Positions 19,328 to 29,382 of a DNA stretch of 64,000 nt are shown in pieces. The stretch's first letter is position 1. The number at the start of each line of letters is the position of its first letter. Location of the stretch: positions 1-64,000 of the forward strand of contig JAUNJO010000004.1 of the NCBI GenBank assembly GCA_030533225.1, written 5' to 3'. Below the pieces are notes generated by a model that saw only the letters and a program-made list of their open reading frames with translations, had not been told where the DNA came from and did not search any database. Position numbers and translations under genes: made by a program. The DNA is from Eubacteriales bacterium (lineage in GTDB: Bacteria; Bacillota; Clostridia; Oscillospirales; Acutalibacteraceae).

Positions 19328-21100
19328 TTATTCTTCATCCTGGAGGGCATCGTAGCCTTCCTCACCGGTACGAACCTTTACAACATTCTCAACGTCGTAA
19401 ACGAAAATCTTACCGTCACCGATATGTCCGGTGTAAAGTACCCTCTTGGCGGTTTCAACAACCGCAGATACAGGCACCTTGCAAACAACAATATCAACCT
19501 GAATCTTGGGTAAGAGTGAAGTTTCAACAGCAACTCCGCGGTAATACTCGGGTCTGCCCTTCTGAACACCGCAACCGAGAACATGAGATACTGTCATACC
19601 TGTAATGCCGATACCCACCATTGCGCTCTTGAGAGCCTCAAGACGGGCTTCCTTGCAGACAATCTCAACCTTGGTGATTTTTTCTCCGCTTGCAGGCTTA
19701 ACATCTGCTGCAACCTTGGGCATCTCCTTAACTTCAACAGCCTCTGCAACAGGTACATCGCCTGTGACTGCAACAACTGTTTCGCCCTCGTCAATGTACT
19801 CGGGAAGCATTGCAAATCCTGCGTATGCGCTGGGAAGACCGTGCTCTGTTGCATCAAGACCTTCGATTTCTTCTTCTCTGGTAACACGCAGACCGAAAAT
19901 CTTTTTGATGAGCAGGAATGTTACCGTGATTGTAACTGCGGTCCAAAGAGCTACTGCTCCGAAGCCTAATGCCTGTAAGCCCAAAAGCTCAAATCCGCCG
20001 CCGTAGAAGAGGCCCTTTATTGTTTCGCCTGCGGCATTTGTGATGGAATATCCGGGAGCTGTGTCGGTAGCAAAAAGACCGACTGCAAGAGTACCCCAGA
20101 TACCGTTCATGCAGTGAACTGCAACTGCGCCTACAGGGTCGTCAATGTGAAGTTTGTGGTCAAGGAGCCATACACCGAATACTACAAGAAGACCTGCAAC
20201 GGCACCGATGATTGAAGCACCTAAGGCGTCTGTAACATCACAGGGAGCTGTAATTGCTACAAGACCTGCCAAGGAGGCGTTCAGACACATTGATACATCA
20301 GGCTTGCCGTATTTAATCCAAGTGAATATCATACATACAACAGTAGCAACGGCAGGAGCTACTGTGGTTGTAAGAAATACTGAGCCTAACTGCTCGATAG
20401 AGGTACAGGCCGCACCGTTGAATCCGTACCAGCCGAGCCAGAGGATAAATACACCCAGTGCGCCAATGGCAATGTTGTGACCGGGGAAAGCATTTACCTT
20501 GGTTACTTTTCCTTCTTTGTTCTTGACAAACTTACCGATACGGGGTCCTAAAATCTTTGCACCGATCAATGCGGAGATACCGCCGACCATATGTATTGCA
20601 CAAGAGCCTGCGAAATCGTGGAAACCTATGCTGCTGAGCCAGCCGCCGCCCCAAATCCAGTGAGCCTCAATGGGATAGATAAGAGCGGAGATTACACCCG
20701 AATAGATACAGTAAGAGAGGAACTTTGTTCTTTCTGCCATAGCGCCGGAAACGATGGTTGCCGTTGTGGCACAGAACACAAGGTTAAATACAAAGTTTGA
20801 AAAGCTGAAGTTTTCATAGTTTGTGAAAAGGTCAAATCCGGGCTTACCGATAAGACCCACAAGGTCTTCGCCCATCAACAGTCCGAAGCCGATAGCAATG
20901 AACACAACAGTACCGATACAGAAGTCCATAAGGTTCTTCATGATGATGTTGCCGGTGTTTTTTGCTCTTGTAAAACCTGCTTCTACCATTGCAAAGCCTG
21001 CCTGCATCCAGAAAACAAGTGCCGCGCCGATTAAAAACCAGACGCCGAACACTTCTGAGGACACGGTCTCCAATACAAATTCCTTGATTGCATCAGTCAT
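19328..21100 (-). CDS. amt: Ammonium transporter with fused C-terminal PII domain
   Basis: A 590-residue membrane protein. Residues 1 to about 410 are an Amt/Mep/Rh ammonium channel of 11 or 12 hydrophobic segments, with GAALVFWMQAGFAMVEAG and the later GAVAVHCMNGIWGTLAVG. Residues 475-590 are a complete PII (GlnB/GlnK) signal domain: ITKVEIVCKEARLEALKSAM, T-loop tyrosine in EYYRG, TGHIGDGKIFVYDVE. PII normally binds 2-oxoglutarate, ATP or ADP and plugs Amt when nitrogen is plentiful, so this transporter carries its own gate. It lies 35 bp after glnN and probably shares its transcript. Confidence 0.95.
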   Translation of the reverse strand: MTDAIKEFVLETVSSEVFGVWFLIGAALVFWMQAGFAMVEAGFTRAKNTGNIIMKNLMDFCIGTVVFIAIGFGLLMGEDLVGLIGKPGFDLFTNYENFSFSNFVFNLVFCATTATIVSGAMAERTKFLSYCIYSGVISALIYPIEAHWIWGGGWLSSIGFHDFAGSCAIHMVGGISALIGAKILGPRIGKFVKNKEGKVTKVNAFPGHNIAIGALGVFILWLGWYGFNGAACTSIEQLGSVFLTTTVAPAVATVVCMIFTWIKYGKPDVSMCLNASLAGLVAITAPCDVTDALGASIIGAVAGLLVVFGVWLLDHKLHIDDPVGAVAVHCMNGIWGTLAVGLFATDTAPGYSITNAAGETIKGLFYGGGFELLGLQALGFGAVALWTAVTITVTFLLIKKIFGLRVTREEEIEGLDATEHGLPSAYAGFAMLPEYIDEGETVVAVTGDVPVAEAVEVKEMPKVAADVKPASGEKITKVEIVCKEARLEALKSAMVGIGITGMTVSHVLGCGVQKGRPEYYRGVAVETSLLPKIQVDIVVCKVPVSAVVETAKRVLYTGHIGDGKIFVYDVENVVKVRTGEEGYDALQDEE

Positions 21101-21135
21101 TTATGTCATCTTCTTTCTTAGGTTAAATATTTGAT

Positions 21136-23232
21136 TTATTTTACGCTGAACAGCATATCAGCATAGGATGGGAAGGGCCAGAAGTCCTTTGCAGTAAAGG
21201 TTTCTGCTTCGTCAACCGCTGTTCTCAAATCTGCCATCTTGGGAATAACGGTGTCACGAATCATATATGCCTCGCTGTCGATGTTTTCTGCATCCGAAAG
21301 TTTGATTACTGCACTCTGGAGCTCATCCGCTGCCTTTGCAATTCTGTCGCAAAGAACAGACAGACGCTTTACTATACCCATTTCATATTCACAAGGAACG
21401 GAGGCGTCGAGTGCCTTTTTGGTTGCAGCGTTTTGTGCCGTGTAAGCCACATATTTTGCAACAGCAGGAGCATAGGAGCACTTAGCCATATCCACCATGG
21501 TGTTTGCCTCAATGACAACTGTTTTGCAGTAATTTTCAAGCATGATTTCCTCACGGGACTGAAGTTCTCTTTCGGAGAACACCTTATGAGAAGTGAGCAT
21601 ATCCACATTCTTTTTGTCAAGCAAATGAGGCATACAGTCTGCTGTTGTGCGGTAATTGAGAAGTCCGCGCTCTTCGGTGGCTTCCTTAATCCAGCTGTCG
21701 TCATAACCGTTGCCGTTAAAGATGATTCTTCTGTGGTCCTTAATGGTTTTCTTAATCATCTCGTTGAGTGCGGTTTCAAAATCTTCTGCAGCCTCAAGGC
21801 GGTCTGCGTAAATCTTCAGAGATTCTGCAACTGCGGCATTCAGCATAATGTTTGCACAGGCAATGCTGTTGGAGGAACCGAGCATACGGAACTCAAACTT
21901 ATTGCCGGTGAAAGCAAAGGGTGAAGTACGGTTACGGTCGGTGGTATCTCTTGTAAATCTCGGGAGAACGCTGACACCCAGTTTCATTTTTGTCTTGCTT
22001 GCGGCAACATAAGGAGTATCCGTTTCAATAGCTTCAAGGATTCCCTCAAGCTCGTCACCTAGGAACATGGATACAACTGCGGGAGGTGCTTCGTTAGCAC
22101 CGAGTCTGTGGTCGTTTCCGGCAGTAGCTACCGAGATACGAAGCAAATCCTGATAATCGTCAACCGCTTTGATTACAGCGCAGAGGAACAGGAGGAACTG
22201 TGCATTTTCGTAGGGGGTTTCACCGGGAGACAGGAGGTTTACCCCGGTATCGGTGGAAATTGACCAGTTGTTGTGCTTACCGCTTCCGTTCACACCTGCA
22301 AAGGGCTTTTCATGAAGCAGGCAAACAAGTCCGTGGCGTGCTGCTACCTTTTGCATAATCTCCATTGTAAGCTGGTTATGGTCAGTAGCAATATTGGTGG
22401 TTGAATAAATAGGCGCAAGCTCGTGCTGTGCGGGAGCAACCTCATTGTGCTCGGTCTTGGCAAGAATACCAAGCTCCCAAAGCTCGTTGTTAAGGTCCTC
22501 CATGTACTCTGCTACCTTTGGCTTGATGACGCCGAAGTAGTGGTCATCCATCTCCTGACCTTTCGGAGGCTTTGCACCGAAAAGGGTTCTGCCTGTAAAT
22601 CGAACATCGGGACGGGCATCGTACATTTCTTTTGTAATAAGGAAGTATTCCTGCTCGGGACCTACGGAAGTCTTAACACACTTTACAGAATCGTTGCCGA
22701 ACAAACGCAGGATACGAAGCGCCTGGACATTGAGTGCTTCCATGGAACGAAGCAAGGGAGTTTTCTTATCCAGAGCCTCACCGCCGTAGGAACAGAAAGC
22801 GGTGGGAATACAAAGGGTTTTTCCCTTGATAAATGCGTATGAGGTGGGGTCCCAGGCTGTGTAACCGCGAGCCTCAAAGGTAGCTCTGATGCCGCCTGAG
22901 GGGAAGGAGGACGCATCCGGCTCACCCTTAATCAGCTCCTTGCCGGAGAATTCCATGATTACGCCGCCGTCGGGAGAGGGAGAAATAAAGCTGTCGTGCT
23001 TTTCAGCGGTAATGCCGGTCAAAGGCTGGAACCAATGGGTGTAATGTGTTGCACCGTTTTCCACTGCCCAATCCTTCATTGCGGCCGCTACCGCATTTGC
23101 CACACTTATATCCAAGGGCACATCTTCATCTATTGTCTTTTTTAGGGAGTTATAAATCTTTGCAGGCAATTTTGCCTTCATAACTCGATCATCAAAAACC
23201 TTGCATCCGAAAATTGCTGATACTTTACTCAT
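21136..23232 (-). CDS. glnN: Type III glutamine synthetase (GlnN)
   Basis: A 698-residue GSIII, the large dodecameric form known from Bacteroides, cyanobacteria and Clostridia; makes glutamine from glutamate, ammonia and ATP in the cytosol. Evidence: full GSIII length, the GSIII N-terminal region ending in [12 protein letters not shown], the catalytic blocks VGPEQEYFL and [10 protein letters not shown], and [17 protein letters not shown]. It is a second, structurally different glutamine synthetase besides glnA at 30118. A leader with an ANTAR-type hairpin and terminator separates it from gdhA. Confidence 0.96.
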   Translation of the reverse strand: MSKVSAIFGCKVFDDRVMKAKLPAKIYNSLKKTIDEDVPLDISVANAVAAAMKDWAVENGATHYTHWFQPLTGITAEKHDSFISPSPDGGVIMEFSGKELIKGEPDASSFPSGGIRATFEARGYTAWDPTSYAFIKGKTLCIPTAFCSYGGEALDKKTPLLRSMEALNVQALRILRLFGNDSVKCVKTSVGPEQEYFLITKEMYDARPDVRFTGRTLFGAKPPKGQEMDDHYFGVIKPKVAEYMEDLNNELWELGILAKTEHNEVAPAQHELAPIYSTTNIATDHNQLTMEIMQKVAARHGLVCLLHEKPFAGVNGSGKHNNWSISTDTGVNLLSPGETPYENAQFLLFLCAVIKAVDDYQDLLRISVATAGNDHRLGANEAPPAVVSMFLGDELEGILEAIETDTPYVAASKTKMKLGVSVLPRFTRDTTDRNRTSPFAFTGNKFEFRMLGSSNSIACANIMLNAAVAESLKIYADRLEAAEDFETALNEMIKKTIKDHRRIIFNGNGYDDSWIKEATEERGLLNYRTTADCMPHLLDKKNVDMLTSHKVFSERELQSREEIMLENYCKTVVIEANTMVDMAKCSYAPAVAKYVAYTAQNAATKKALDASVPCEYEMGIVKRLSVLCDRIAKAADELQSAVIKLSDAENIDSEAYMIRDTVIPKMADLRTAVDEAETFTAKDFWPFPSYADMLFSVK

Positions 23233-23328
23233 AATGCTGTATCATTCCTTTCATAATAATGAAATTTTTTGTGTCCTTTCTATCCGCCAAGCCTCAAAAG
23301 CCTGTGAATTCAAAAGAACTGCATATAT

Positions 23329-23370
23329 AAAAAAGGCATCTTTAACTTCAAAGAAATTAAAGACGCCTTT
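23329..23370 (-). terminator. gdhA-glnN intergenic terminator / attenuator
   Basis: On the minus strand AAAGGCGTCTTTAA pairs with TTAAAGATGCCTTT (G.A or G.U internal mismatch) and ends in TTTTTTATA. Its 5' arm overlaps the ANTAR-type hairpin, so readthrough from gdhA into glnN may be regulated. Confidence 0.8.
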
Positions 23371-23376
23371 GCCTTA
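23359..23376 (-). promoter_or_regulatory. ANTAR-type hairpin ahead of glnN
   Basis: Minus strand: TAAGGC-AAAGGC-GTCTTT. Five base pairs close a hexaloop AAAGGC with A1 and G4. No matching upstream partner hairpin was found in the short gap after gdhA. Confidence 0.6.
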
Positions 23377-23389
23377 CTGATTATTCGGT

Positions 23390-24772
<1,383 letters not shown>

Positions 24773-24780
24773 TCACCACA

Positions 24781-24800
24781 CAAAGACGCCCTTGCCTTTA
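24781..24800 (-). promoter_or_regulatory. ANTAR-type hairpin in the gdhA leader
   Basis: Minus strand: TAAAGGC-AAGGGC-GTCTTTG, 7-bp stem with hexaloop AAGGGC (A1, G4). It lies about 55 nt before the gdhA start. No clear terminator follows it, unlike the other leaders. Confidence 0.6.
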
Positions 24801-24835
24801 ATAATATGGATGTTGTAACTAAAACAAAAGAAAGA

Positions 24836-24880
24836 GCATCGCCGAGACTCCGTCTCAAGACGCCATCGTCTTCTATGCCC
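24836..24880 (-). promoter_or_regulatory. Three-way-junction-like structure at the start of the gdhA leader
   Basis: Minus strand: an outer GGCAT/ATGCT helix can enclose two hairpins, AAGAC-GATGGC-GTCTT and GAGAC-GGA-GTCTC. The first loop GATGGC is related to AATGGC but has G in place of A1, so as an ANTAR site it would be degenerate. Confidence 0.4.
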
Positions 24881-24883
24881 TGC

Positions 24884-24912
24884 ATTATACACCCCTAAAA
24901 CAGGTTTGTCAA
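24884..24912 (-). promoter_or_regulatory. Promoter of gdhA
   Basis: TTGACA (24912-24907), 17-bp spacer, TATAAT (24889-24884). The spacer ends GGGGTG, resembling the divergent promoter. Confidence 0.85.
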
Positions 24913-24965
24913 CCCCTTTTTTGAAATTTCTCAAAAACAATCCTGCAAAATTTCATATTTTCCGA

Positions 24966-24994
24966 TTGACAACTTAACTTTTTGGGTGTATAAT
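24966..24994 (+). promoter_or_regulatory. Promoter of the glutamate synthase operon
   Basis: TTGACA (24966-24971), 17-bp spacer, TATAAT (24989-24994). GGGTGTATAAT is shared with the divergent gdhA promoter, which may mark a common activator or be chance. Confidence 0.85.
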
Positions 24995-25001
24995 ACCCCG
25001 T

Positions 25002-25021
25002 GATGAGCAAAGGCGTTCATT
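25002..25021 (+). promoter_or_regulatory. ANTAR-type hairpin in the glutamate synthase leader
   Basis: GATGAGC-AAAGGC-GTTCATT: 7-bp stem (two G.U) and hexaloop AAAGGC with A1 and G4, starting at the expected first transcribed base. It overlaps the 5' arm of the terminator. Only one hairpin fits before the terminator. Confidence 0.7.
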
Positions 25022-25066
25022 TTAGTGCAGTAACTTCTGCGCTGAAATGAGCGCCTTTCTTTTTTA
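25009..25066 (+). terminator. Leader attenuator of the glutamate synthase operon
   Basis: AAAGGCG-TTCATTTTAG (25009-25025) pairs with CTGAAATGA-GCGCCTTT and is followed by CTTTTTTATT, 30 bases before the first gene. A long stem directly after a consensus promoter indicates regulated termination. Confidence 0.85.
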
Positions 25067-25096
25067 TTATATGCTAACGAAAGGATGCAACTCTAT

Positions 25097-26194
25097 ATGA
25101 ACCGTATTGAAGGACAGATAAGAATCCCCTCCGGCTGTGCGATTGCCGCGGTTATATCCAAGGACGGAAACCGAATGACCGGCGAAAAGATTGTAGAGTC
25201 TATGAAACCCATGCATGACCGTTCCAACGGTTTGGGCGGTGGCTTTGCAGCATACGGCATTTATCCCGAATACAAAGAATTCTATGCTTTACATATGTTT
25301 TTTAATGACAGAAGTTCCAGAAAAAACTGCGAAGCCTTCCTGAAGGAACGCTTTGAAATTGTCAAGAGCGAATTGATGCCCACAAGGAAAATTCCTGCAA
25401 TTACCGATGAACCGGTGATTTGGCGCTACTTTGTTGCACCCTTGCAGTCAAACCTCCACAATCTTCAGCTGGACGAGAAAGAATATGTGGCCCGTACGGT
25501 TATGAAAATCAACTCCGAAATGCCCGGCTCCTTTGTATTTTCAAGCGGAAAGAACATGGGCGCCTTCAAGGCTGTCGGATTTCCCGAGGATGTAGGCGTA
25601 TTCTACAAGCTCGACGAATATGAGGGCTATTCCTGGACTGCTCACGGCAGATATCCCACCAACACTCCCGGCTGGTGGGGCGGCGCTCACCCCTTTACTC
25701 TGCTTGACTATTCTATCGTTCACAACGGGGAAATTTCCTCTTATGACGCCAACCGCCGTTTCATTGAGATGTTCGGATATAAATGTACGCTTCAAACAGA
25801 CACAGAAGTCATTACATATATAATGGACTACCTGATTCGTGTGCAGAAGCTCACCCTCGACGAGGCCGCAAGCGTCATTGCCGCACCCTTTTGGAGTACA
25901 ATAGACGGCAAAACCGACCCTTACGAAAAAGAAAAACTAAAGTTTTTGCGTACCGTATTTCCGAGTATGCTCATTACAGGTCCTTTCTCTATCGTTTTCG
26001 GTTTCAACGGAGGACTTATGGCGCTCAACGACCGTCTGAAGCTTCGTTCCATGGTTGTTGGTGAAAAAGACGATAAGGTATTTATCGCAAGTGAAGAGGC
26101 TGCAATTCGCGTTATGGAGCCCAATGCTTCCAATATGCATGCTCCCGCAGGCGGAGAGCCTGTAATTGTTAAGGTGAAAGAAGGTGCGTTTTAA
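25097..26194 (+). CDS. Glutamate synthase glutaminase subunit (stand-alone class II amidotransferase)
   Basis: A 365-residue protein equivalent to the N-terminal glutaminase domain of large GltB, encoded separately as in archaea and many anaerobes. It should release ammonia from glutamine for the FMN subunit encoded next. The class II nucleophile is probably C14 in PSGCAIAAVIS; downstream blocks are TAHGRYPTNTPGWWGGAHPF, IVHNGEISS and LQTDTEVITY. Because the Cys is not residue 2, a short propeptide must be removed. The start is placed at 25097 because AAAGGATG gives good spacing; an ATG at 25085 would be too close. The stop overlaps the next start (TAATG). Confidence 0.9.
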   Translation: MNRIEGQIRIPSGCAIAAVISKDGNRMTGEKIVESMKPMHDRSNGLGGGFAAYGIYPEYKEFYALHMFFNDRSSRKNCEAFLKERFEIVKSELMPTRKIPAITDEPVIWRYFVAPLQSNLHNLQLDEKEYVARTVMKINSEMPGSFVFSSGKNMGAFKAVGFPEDVGVFYKLDEYEGYSWTAHGRYPTNTPGWWGGAHPFTLLDYSIVHNGEISSYDANRRFIEMFGYKCTLQTDTEVITYIMDYLIRVQKLTLDEAASVIAAPFWSTIDGKTDPYEKEKLKFLRTVFPSMLITGPFSIVFGFNGGLMALNDRLKLRSMVVGEKDDKVFIASEEAAIRVMEPNASNMHAPAGGEPVIVKVKEGAF

Positions 26195-27696
26195 TGGCTT
26201 TACTGTTCTACCCCGAATTTGAAGTAATCAGAAACGAAAACAGATGTATTGCCTGTCGCGTGTGCGAAAGACAGTGCGCAAACGAAGTACACTCACATGA
26301 CAGCGAATCGGGACTTATGTTATCCGATGAAACCAAATGTGTAAACTGTCAGCGATGCGTAAGTCTTTGCCCCACAAGAGCTCTTAAAATCGTAAAAAGT
26401 GACTGCACCTTCAGAGAAAATGCCAACTGGCAAAACGACACTATCAAAGAAGTTTACAAGCAGGCAAATTCAGGCGGTGTGCTTTTATCCTCAATGGGAA
26501 ACCCAAAACCTTTCCCTGTGTATTGGGATAAAATCCTCATCAATGCCTCTCAGGTAACAAACCCCTCCATAGACCCCCTTCGCGAGCCTATGGAAACCAA
26601 GGTTTTTATCGGCAAAAAGCCCAGCCAAATAGAGCGTGACAAAGACGGTAAACTTCAGTTTAACCTCTCTCCTCAGCTTGAACTCTCCATGCCGGTGATG
26701 TTCTCGGCTATGAGTTACGGCTCTATCAGTTACAACGCTCACAAATCCCTTGCAACTGCGGCGAGGGAGCTGGGCATACTTTATAACACCGGTGAAGGCG
26801 GTCTTCACGAAGACTTCTATATTTACGGCGAAAACACCGTAGTTCAGGTTGCATCCGGCCGTTTCGGAGTTCACGAGGACTACCTGAAAGCCGGCGCCGC
26901 CGTTGAAATCAAGATGGGACAGGGAGCAAAGCCCGGTATCGGCGGACATCTGCCGGGAACAAAAATCGTAGGCGATGTTTCCCGTACCCGTATGATTCCC
27001 GAGGGCAGTGACGCAATCTCCCCTGCTCCCCATCACGACATTTACTCTATTGAGGATTTGAGACAGCTTGTTTACTCCTTAAAGGAAGCAACCGAATATA
27101 AAAAGCCGATTATTGTTAAGGTTGCGGCAGTTCACAATATCGCCGCTATTGCAAGCGGTATTGCAAGAAGCGGTGCAGATATTATTGCTATTGACGGATT
27201 CCGCGGAGGCACAGGAGCTGCTCCCACAAGAATCCGTGACAATGTGGGTATCCCCGTGGAGCTTGCTTTGGCTGCTGTTGACAAAAGACTGAGAGACGAA
27301 GGAATAAGAAACAATGTATCCCTGGTTGTAGGCGGAAGCATCAGGAGTGCTTCCGATGTTGTTAAGGCAGTTGCTTTGGGTGCTGACGCCTGTTATATTG
27401 CCACGGCGGCTCTGCTTGCTCTGGGCTGTCACCTTTGCCGTGCCTGTCAGACAGGTAAATGCAACTGGGGTATTGCTACCCAAAAGCCTGAGCTTGTGAA
27501 GCGTCTTAACCCCGAAATCGGCAAGGAGCATCTTGTGAATCTTATGAACGCCTGGCGGCATGAGATAAAAGAGCTGATGGGCGGTATGGGCATAAACTCC
27601 ATTGAAGCACTCAGAGGCAACCGACTGATGCTTCGGGGAATCGGTCTTACCGATAAAGAACTTGAAATACTCGGTATTTCACATGCGGGGGAATAA
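26194..27696 (+). CDS. Glutamate synthase FMN subunit with N-terminal ferredoxin domain
   Basis: A 500-residue protein. Residues 10-65 hold two [4Fe-4S] motifs, CIACRVCERQC and CVNCQRCVSLC. The rest is the FMN-binding synthase barrel of glutamate synthase, with SAMSYGSISYNAHKSLA, GQGAKPGIGGHLPG, IDGFRGGTGAAPTRIRD and the 3Fe-4S motif CHLCRACQTGKCNWG. It combines 2-oxoglutarate and ammonia to glutamate. The built-in ferredoxin domain suggests electrons arrive through the small Fe-S and FAD partners encoded downstream. Confidence 0.95.
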   Translation: MALLFYPEFEVIRNENRCIACRVCERQCANEVHSHDSESGLMLSDETKCVNCQRCVSLCPTRALKIVKSDCTFRENANWQNDTIKEVYKQANSGGVLLSSMGNPKPFPVYWDKILINASQVTNPSIDPLREPMETKVFIGKKPSQIERDKDGKLQFNLSPQLELSMPVMFSAMSYGSISYNAHKSLATAARELGILYNTGEGGLHEDFYIYGENTVVQVASGRFGVHEDYLKAGAAVEIKMGQGAKPGIGGHLPGTKIVGDVSRTRMIPEGSDAISPAPHHDIYSIEDLRQLVYSLKEATEYKKPIIVKVAAVHNIAAIASGIARSGADIIAIDGFRGGTGAAPTRIRDNVGIPVELALAAVDKRLRDEGIRNNVSLVVGGSIRSASDVVKAVALGADACYIATAALLALGCHLCRACQTGKCNWGIATQKPELVKRLNPEIGKEHLVNLMNAWRHEIKELMGGMGINSIEALRGNRLMLRGIGLTDKELEILGISHAGE

Positions 27697-27699
27697 ACT

Positions 27700-28128
27700 A
27701 TGAAACGAGTTTTTGTAAACGAAGAATGGTGTCTTGGATGTCATCTTTGCGAATATAACTGCGCTTTTGCCAATTCAGGCATGACAGATATGGTTAAAGC
27801 TCTGAAAGGAAAAAAGATTTATCCGAAAATTCATGTAAACGGAGACGATAAAATCAACTTTGCCGTTTCCTGCCGTCACTGTGAGGACCCCTTGTGCGTA
27901 AAAGCCTGCATTGCAGGAGCACTGAACATCAAAGACGGTCGCGTTTGCATTGATAAAACAAGGTGTGTAGGCTGTTACAGCTGCATTATGGTTTGTCCCT
28001 ACGGCTCTCTTTCCGTCAGTGAAAATGGAACTGCAAGCAAGTGTGAGCTATGCCTTGAAAACGCCTGCGGAGAACCTGCATGCGTAAAGGGCTGTCCCAA
28101 CAGAGCCATAGTCTACGAGGAGAGGTGA
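27700..28128 (+). CDS. Four-cluster ferredoxin-type electron-transfer subunit
   Basis: A 142-residue Fe-S protein of the HycB/DmsB type with four Cys groups: CLGCHLCEYNC, CRHCEDPLCVKAC, CVGCYSCIMVC and CELCLENACGEPACVKGC, enough for four [4Fe-4S] clusters. It lies between the FMN subunit and the FAD oxidoreductase, 3 and 5 bp from its neighbours, so it most likely carries electrons between them in this split glutamate synthase. That role is inferred from context. Confidence 0.9.
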   Translation: MKRVFVNEEWCLGCHLCEYNCAFANSGMTDMVKALKGKKIYPKIHVNGDDKINFAVSCRHCEDPLCVKACIAGALNIKDGRVCIDKTRCVGCYSCIMVCPYGSLSVSENGTASKCELCLENACGEPACVKGCPNRAIVYEER

Positions 28129-28133
28129 GTGCA

Positions 28134-29381
28134 ATGAAACAATATGTTATTGTGGGTAACTCCATAGCCGCTACAGGATGTATTGAGGGTATACGCAAGG
28201 TTGACAAAGACACTACAATCACTGTAATCTCAGGCGAGAAGCATCCTGCTTATTGCCGTCCCTTAATCTCCTACTATCTTCAGGGAAATACGAATTTGGA
28301 AAAGATTAGCTACCGCAGGGACACTTTTTACAGTGATAACGGCTGTGAGGTAATTTACGGTGAAACCGTTGACAGAATAAGTCCCGACGAACACAAAGCT
28401 TATCTTTCGAACGGTCAGGAAATATCCTATGACCGCCTGCTTGTTGCAACCGGTTCTTCAGCCTTTGTGCCTCATTTCGAGGGTATTGAAACTGTTGAGC
28501 AAAAATTCTCCTTTATGACACTTGACGATACTCTCGGCTTGGAAAAAGCACTGTGCGAAACCTCCAGGGTGCTGATTGTGGGAGCAGGCCTTATCGGGCT
28601 GAAGTGTGCTGAGGGAATTCTGGAAAAAGTCGGTAAAATCACCGTCTGCGATTTGGCTAATAATGTGCTGTCGAGTATTCTTGACAATGACACCGCACCA
28701 ATTGTTCAGGCTCATCTTGAGGAAAACGGCGTGGAATTCCTTATGGGAGACAGCGTCAAGTCCTTCCACGGAAATACTGCGACTATGCAAAGCGGTAAAC
28801 AGGTGGAGTTTGACATCTTGGTTACAGCAGTGGGAGTTCGTCCCAACACTTCTCTTGTTGCCGATATGGGCGGTGAAGTAAACCGCGGTATTGTGGTAAA
28901 CACAAAAATGCAAACAAGCATCTCCGATATTTTTGCCGCAGGAGACTGCTCTGAGGGTTATGACCTGTCAATAGACAAAAACCGGGTTCTCGCCTTGCTT
29001 CCCAATGCGTATATGGGCGGATATACCGCAGGCGTAAATATGGCGGGAGGTGACAATGAGTTCGATGATGCAATCCCCATGAACTCAATAGGCTTTATGG
29101 GACTCCACATTATGACTGCCGGCAACTATGTTACCGAAGAAGACGGCGGTACGGTTATTGTGAAGAAAACCTCGGATACAACTAAAAAATTCTTTGTAAA
29201 GGAAAATGAACTCAAGGGCTATATTATAGTCGGCAACATTTTGGGAGGCGGAATCTACACCTCTCTCATCCGCGAAAAAACTCCTCTCGACACCCTTGAT
29301 TTCGATTTAATTACAGAAAATGCATCAGCTTTTGCTTTTTCTTCTCAAAAGCGTAGATTAATGTTTGGAGGTGTGGTATAA
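28134..29381 (+). CDS. FAD-dependent NAD(P)H oxidoreductase
   Basis: A 415-residue flavoprotein of the rubredoxin reductase / nitrite reductase NirB-N family. Residues 1-30 form an FAD-binding Rossmann fold (YVIVGNSIAATGCIEGIR), a second dinucleotide fold is VLIVGAGLIGLKCAEGI, and SDIFAAGDCSEGYD is the FAD-binding block. The start at 28134 follows GAGGAGAGG; a longer frame overlaps the preceding ferredoxin gene. In this operon it probably serves as the NAD(P)H-oxidising part of glutamate synthase, in place of classical GltD. Confidence 0.92.
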   Translation: MKQYVIVGNSIAATGCIEGIRKVDKDTTITVISGEKHPAYCRPLISYYLQGNTNLEKISYRRDTFYSDNGCEVIYGETVDRISPDEHKAYLSNGQEISYDRLLVATGSSAFVPHFEGIETVEQKFSFMTLDDTLGLEKALCETSRVLIVGAGLIGLKCAEGILEKVGKITVCDLANNVLSSILDNDTAPIVQAHLEENGVEFLMGDSVKSFHGNTATMQSGKQVEFDILVTAVGVRPNTSLVADMGGEVNRGIVVNTKMQTSISDIFAAGDCSEGYDLSIDKNRVLALLPNAYMGGYTAGVNMAGGDNEFDDAIPMNSIGFMGLHIMTAGNYVTEEDGGTVIVKKTSDTTKKFFVKENELKGYIIVGNILGGGIYTSLIREKTPLDTLDFDLITENASAFAFSSQKRRLMFGGVV

Positions 29382-29382
29382 T

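Noticed and set aside
24836..24880. Glutamine riboswitch (glnA RNA) in the gdhA leader, because a three-way junction can be drawn.
   Set aside because: That class is known mainly from cyanobacteria and marine samples, and I could not match its conserved core.
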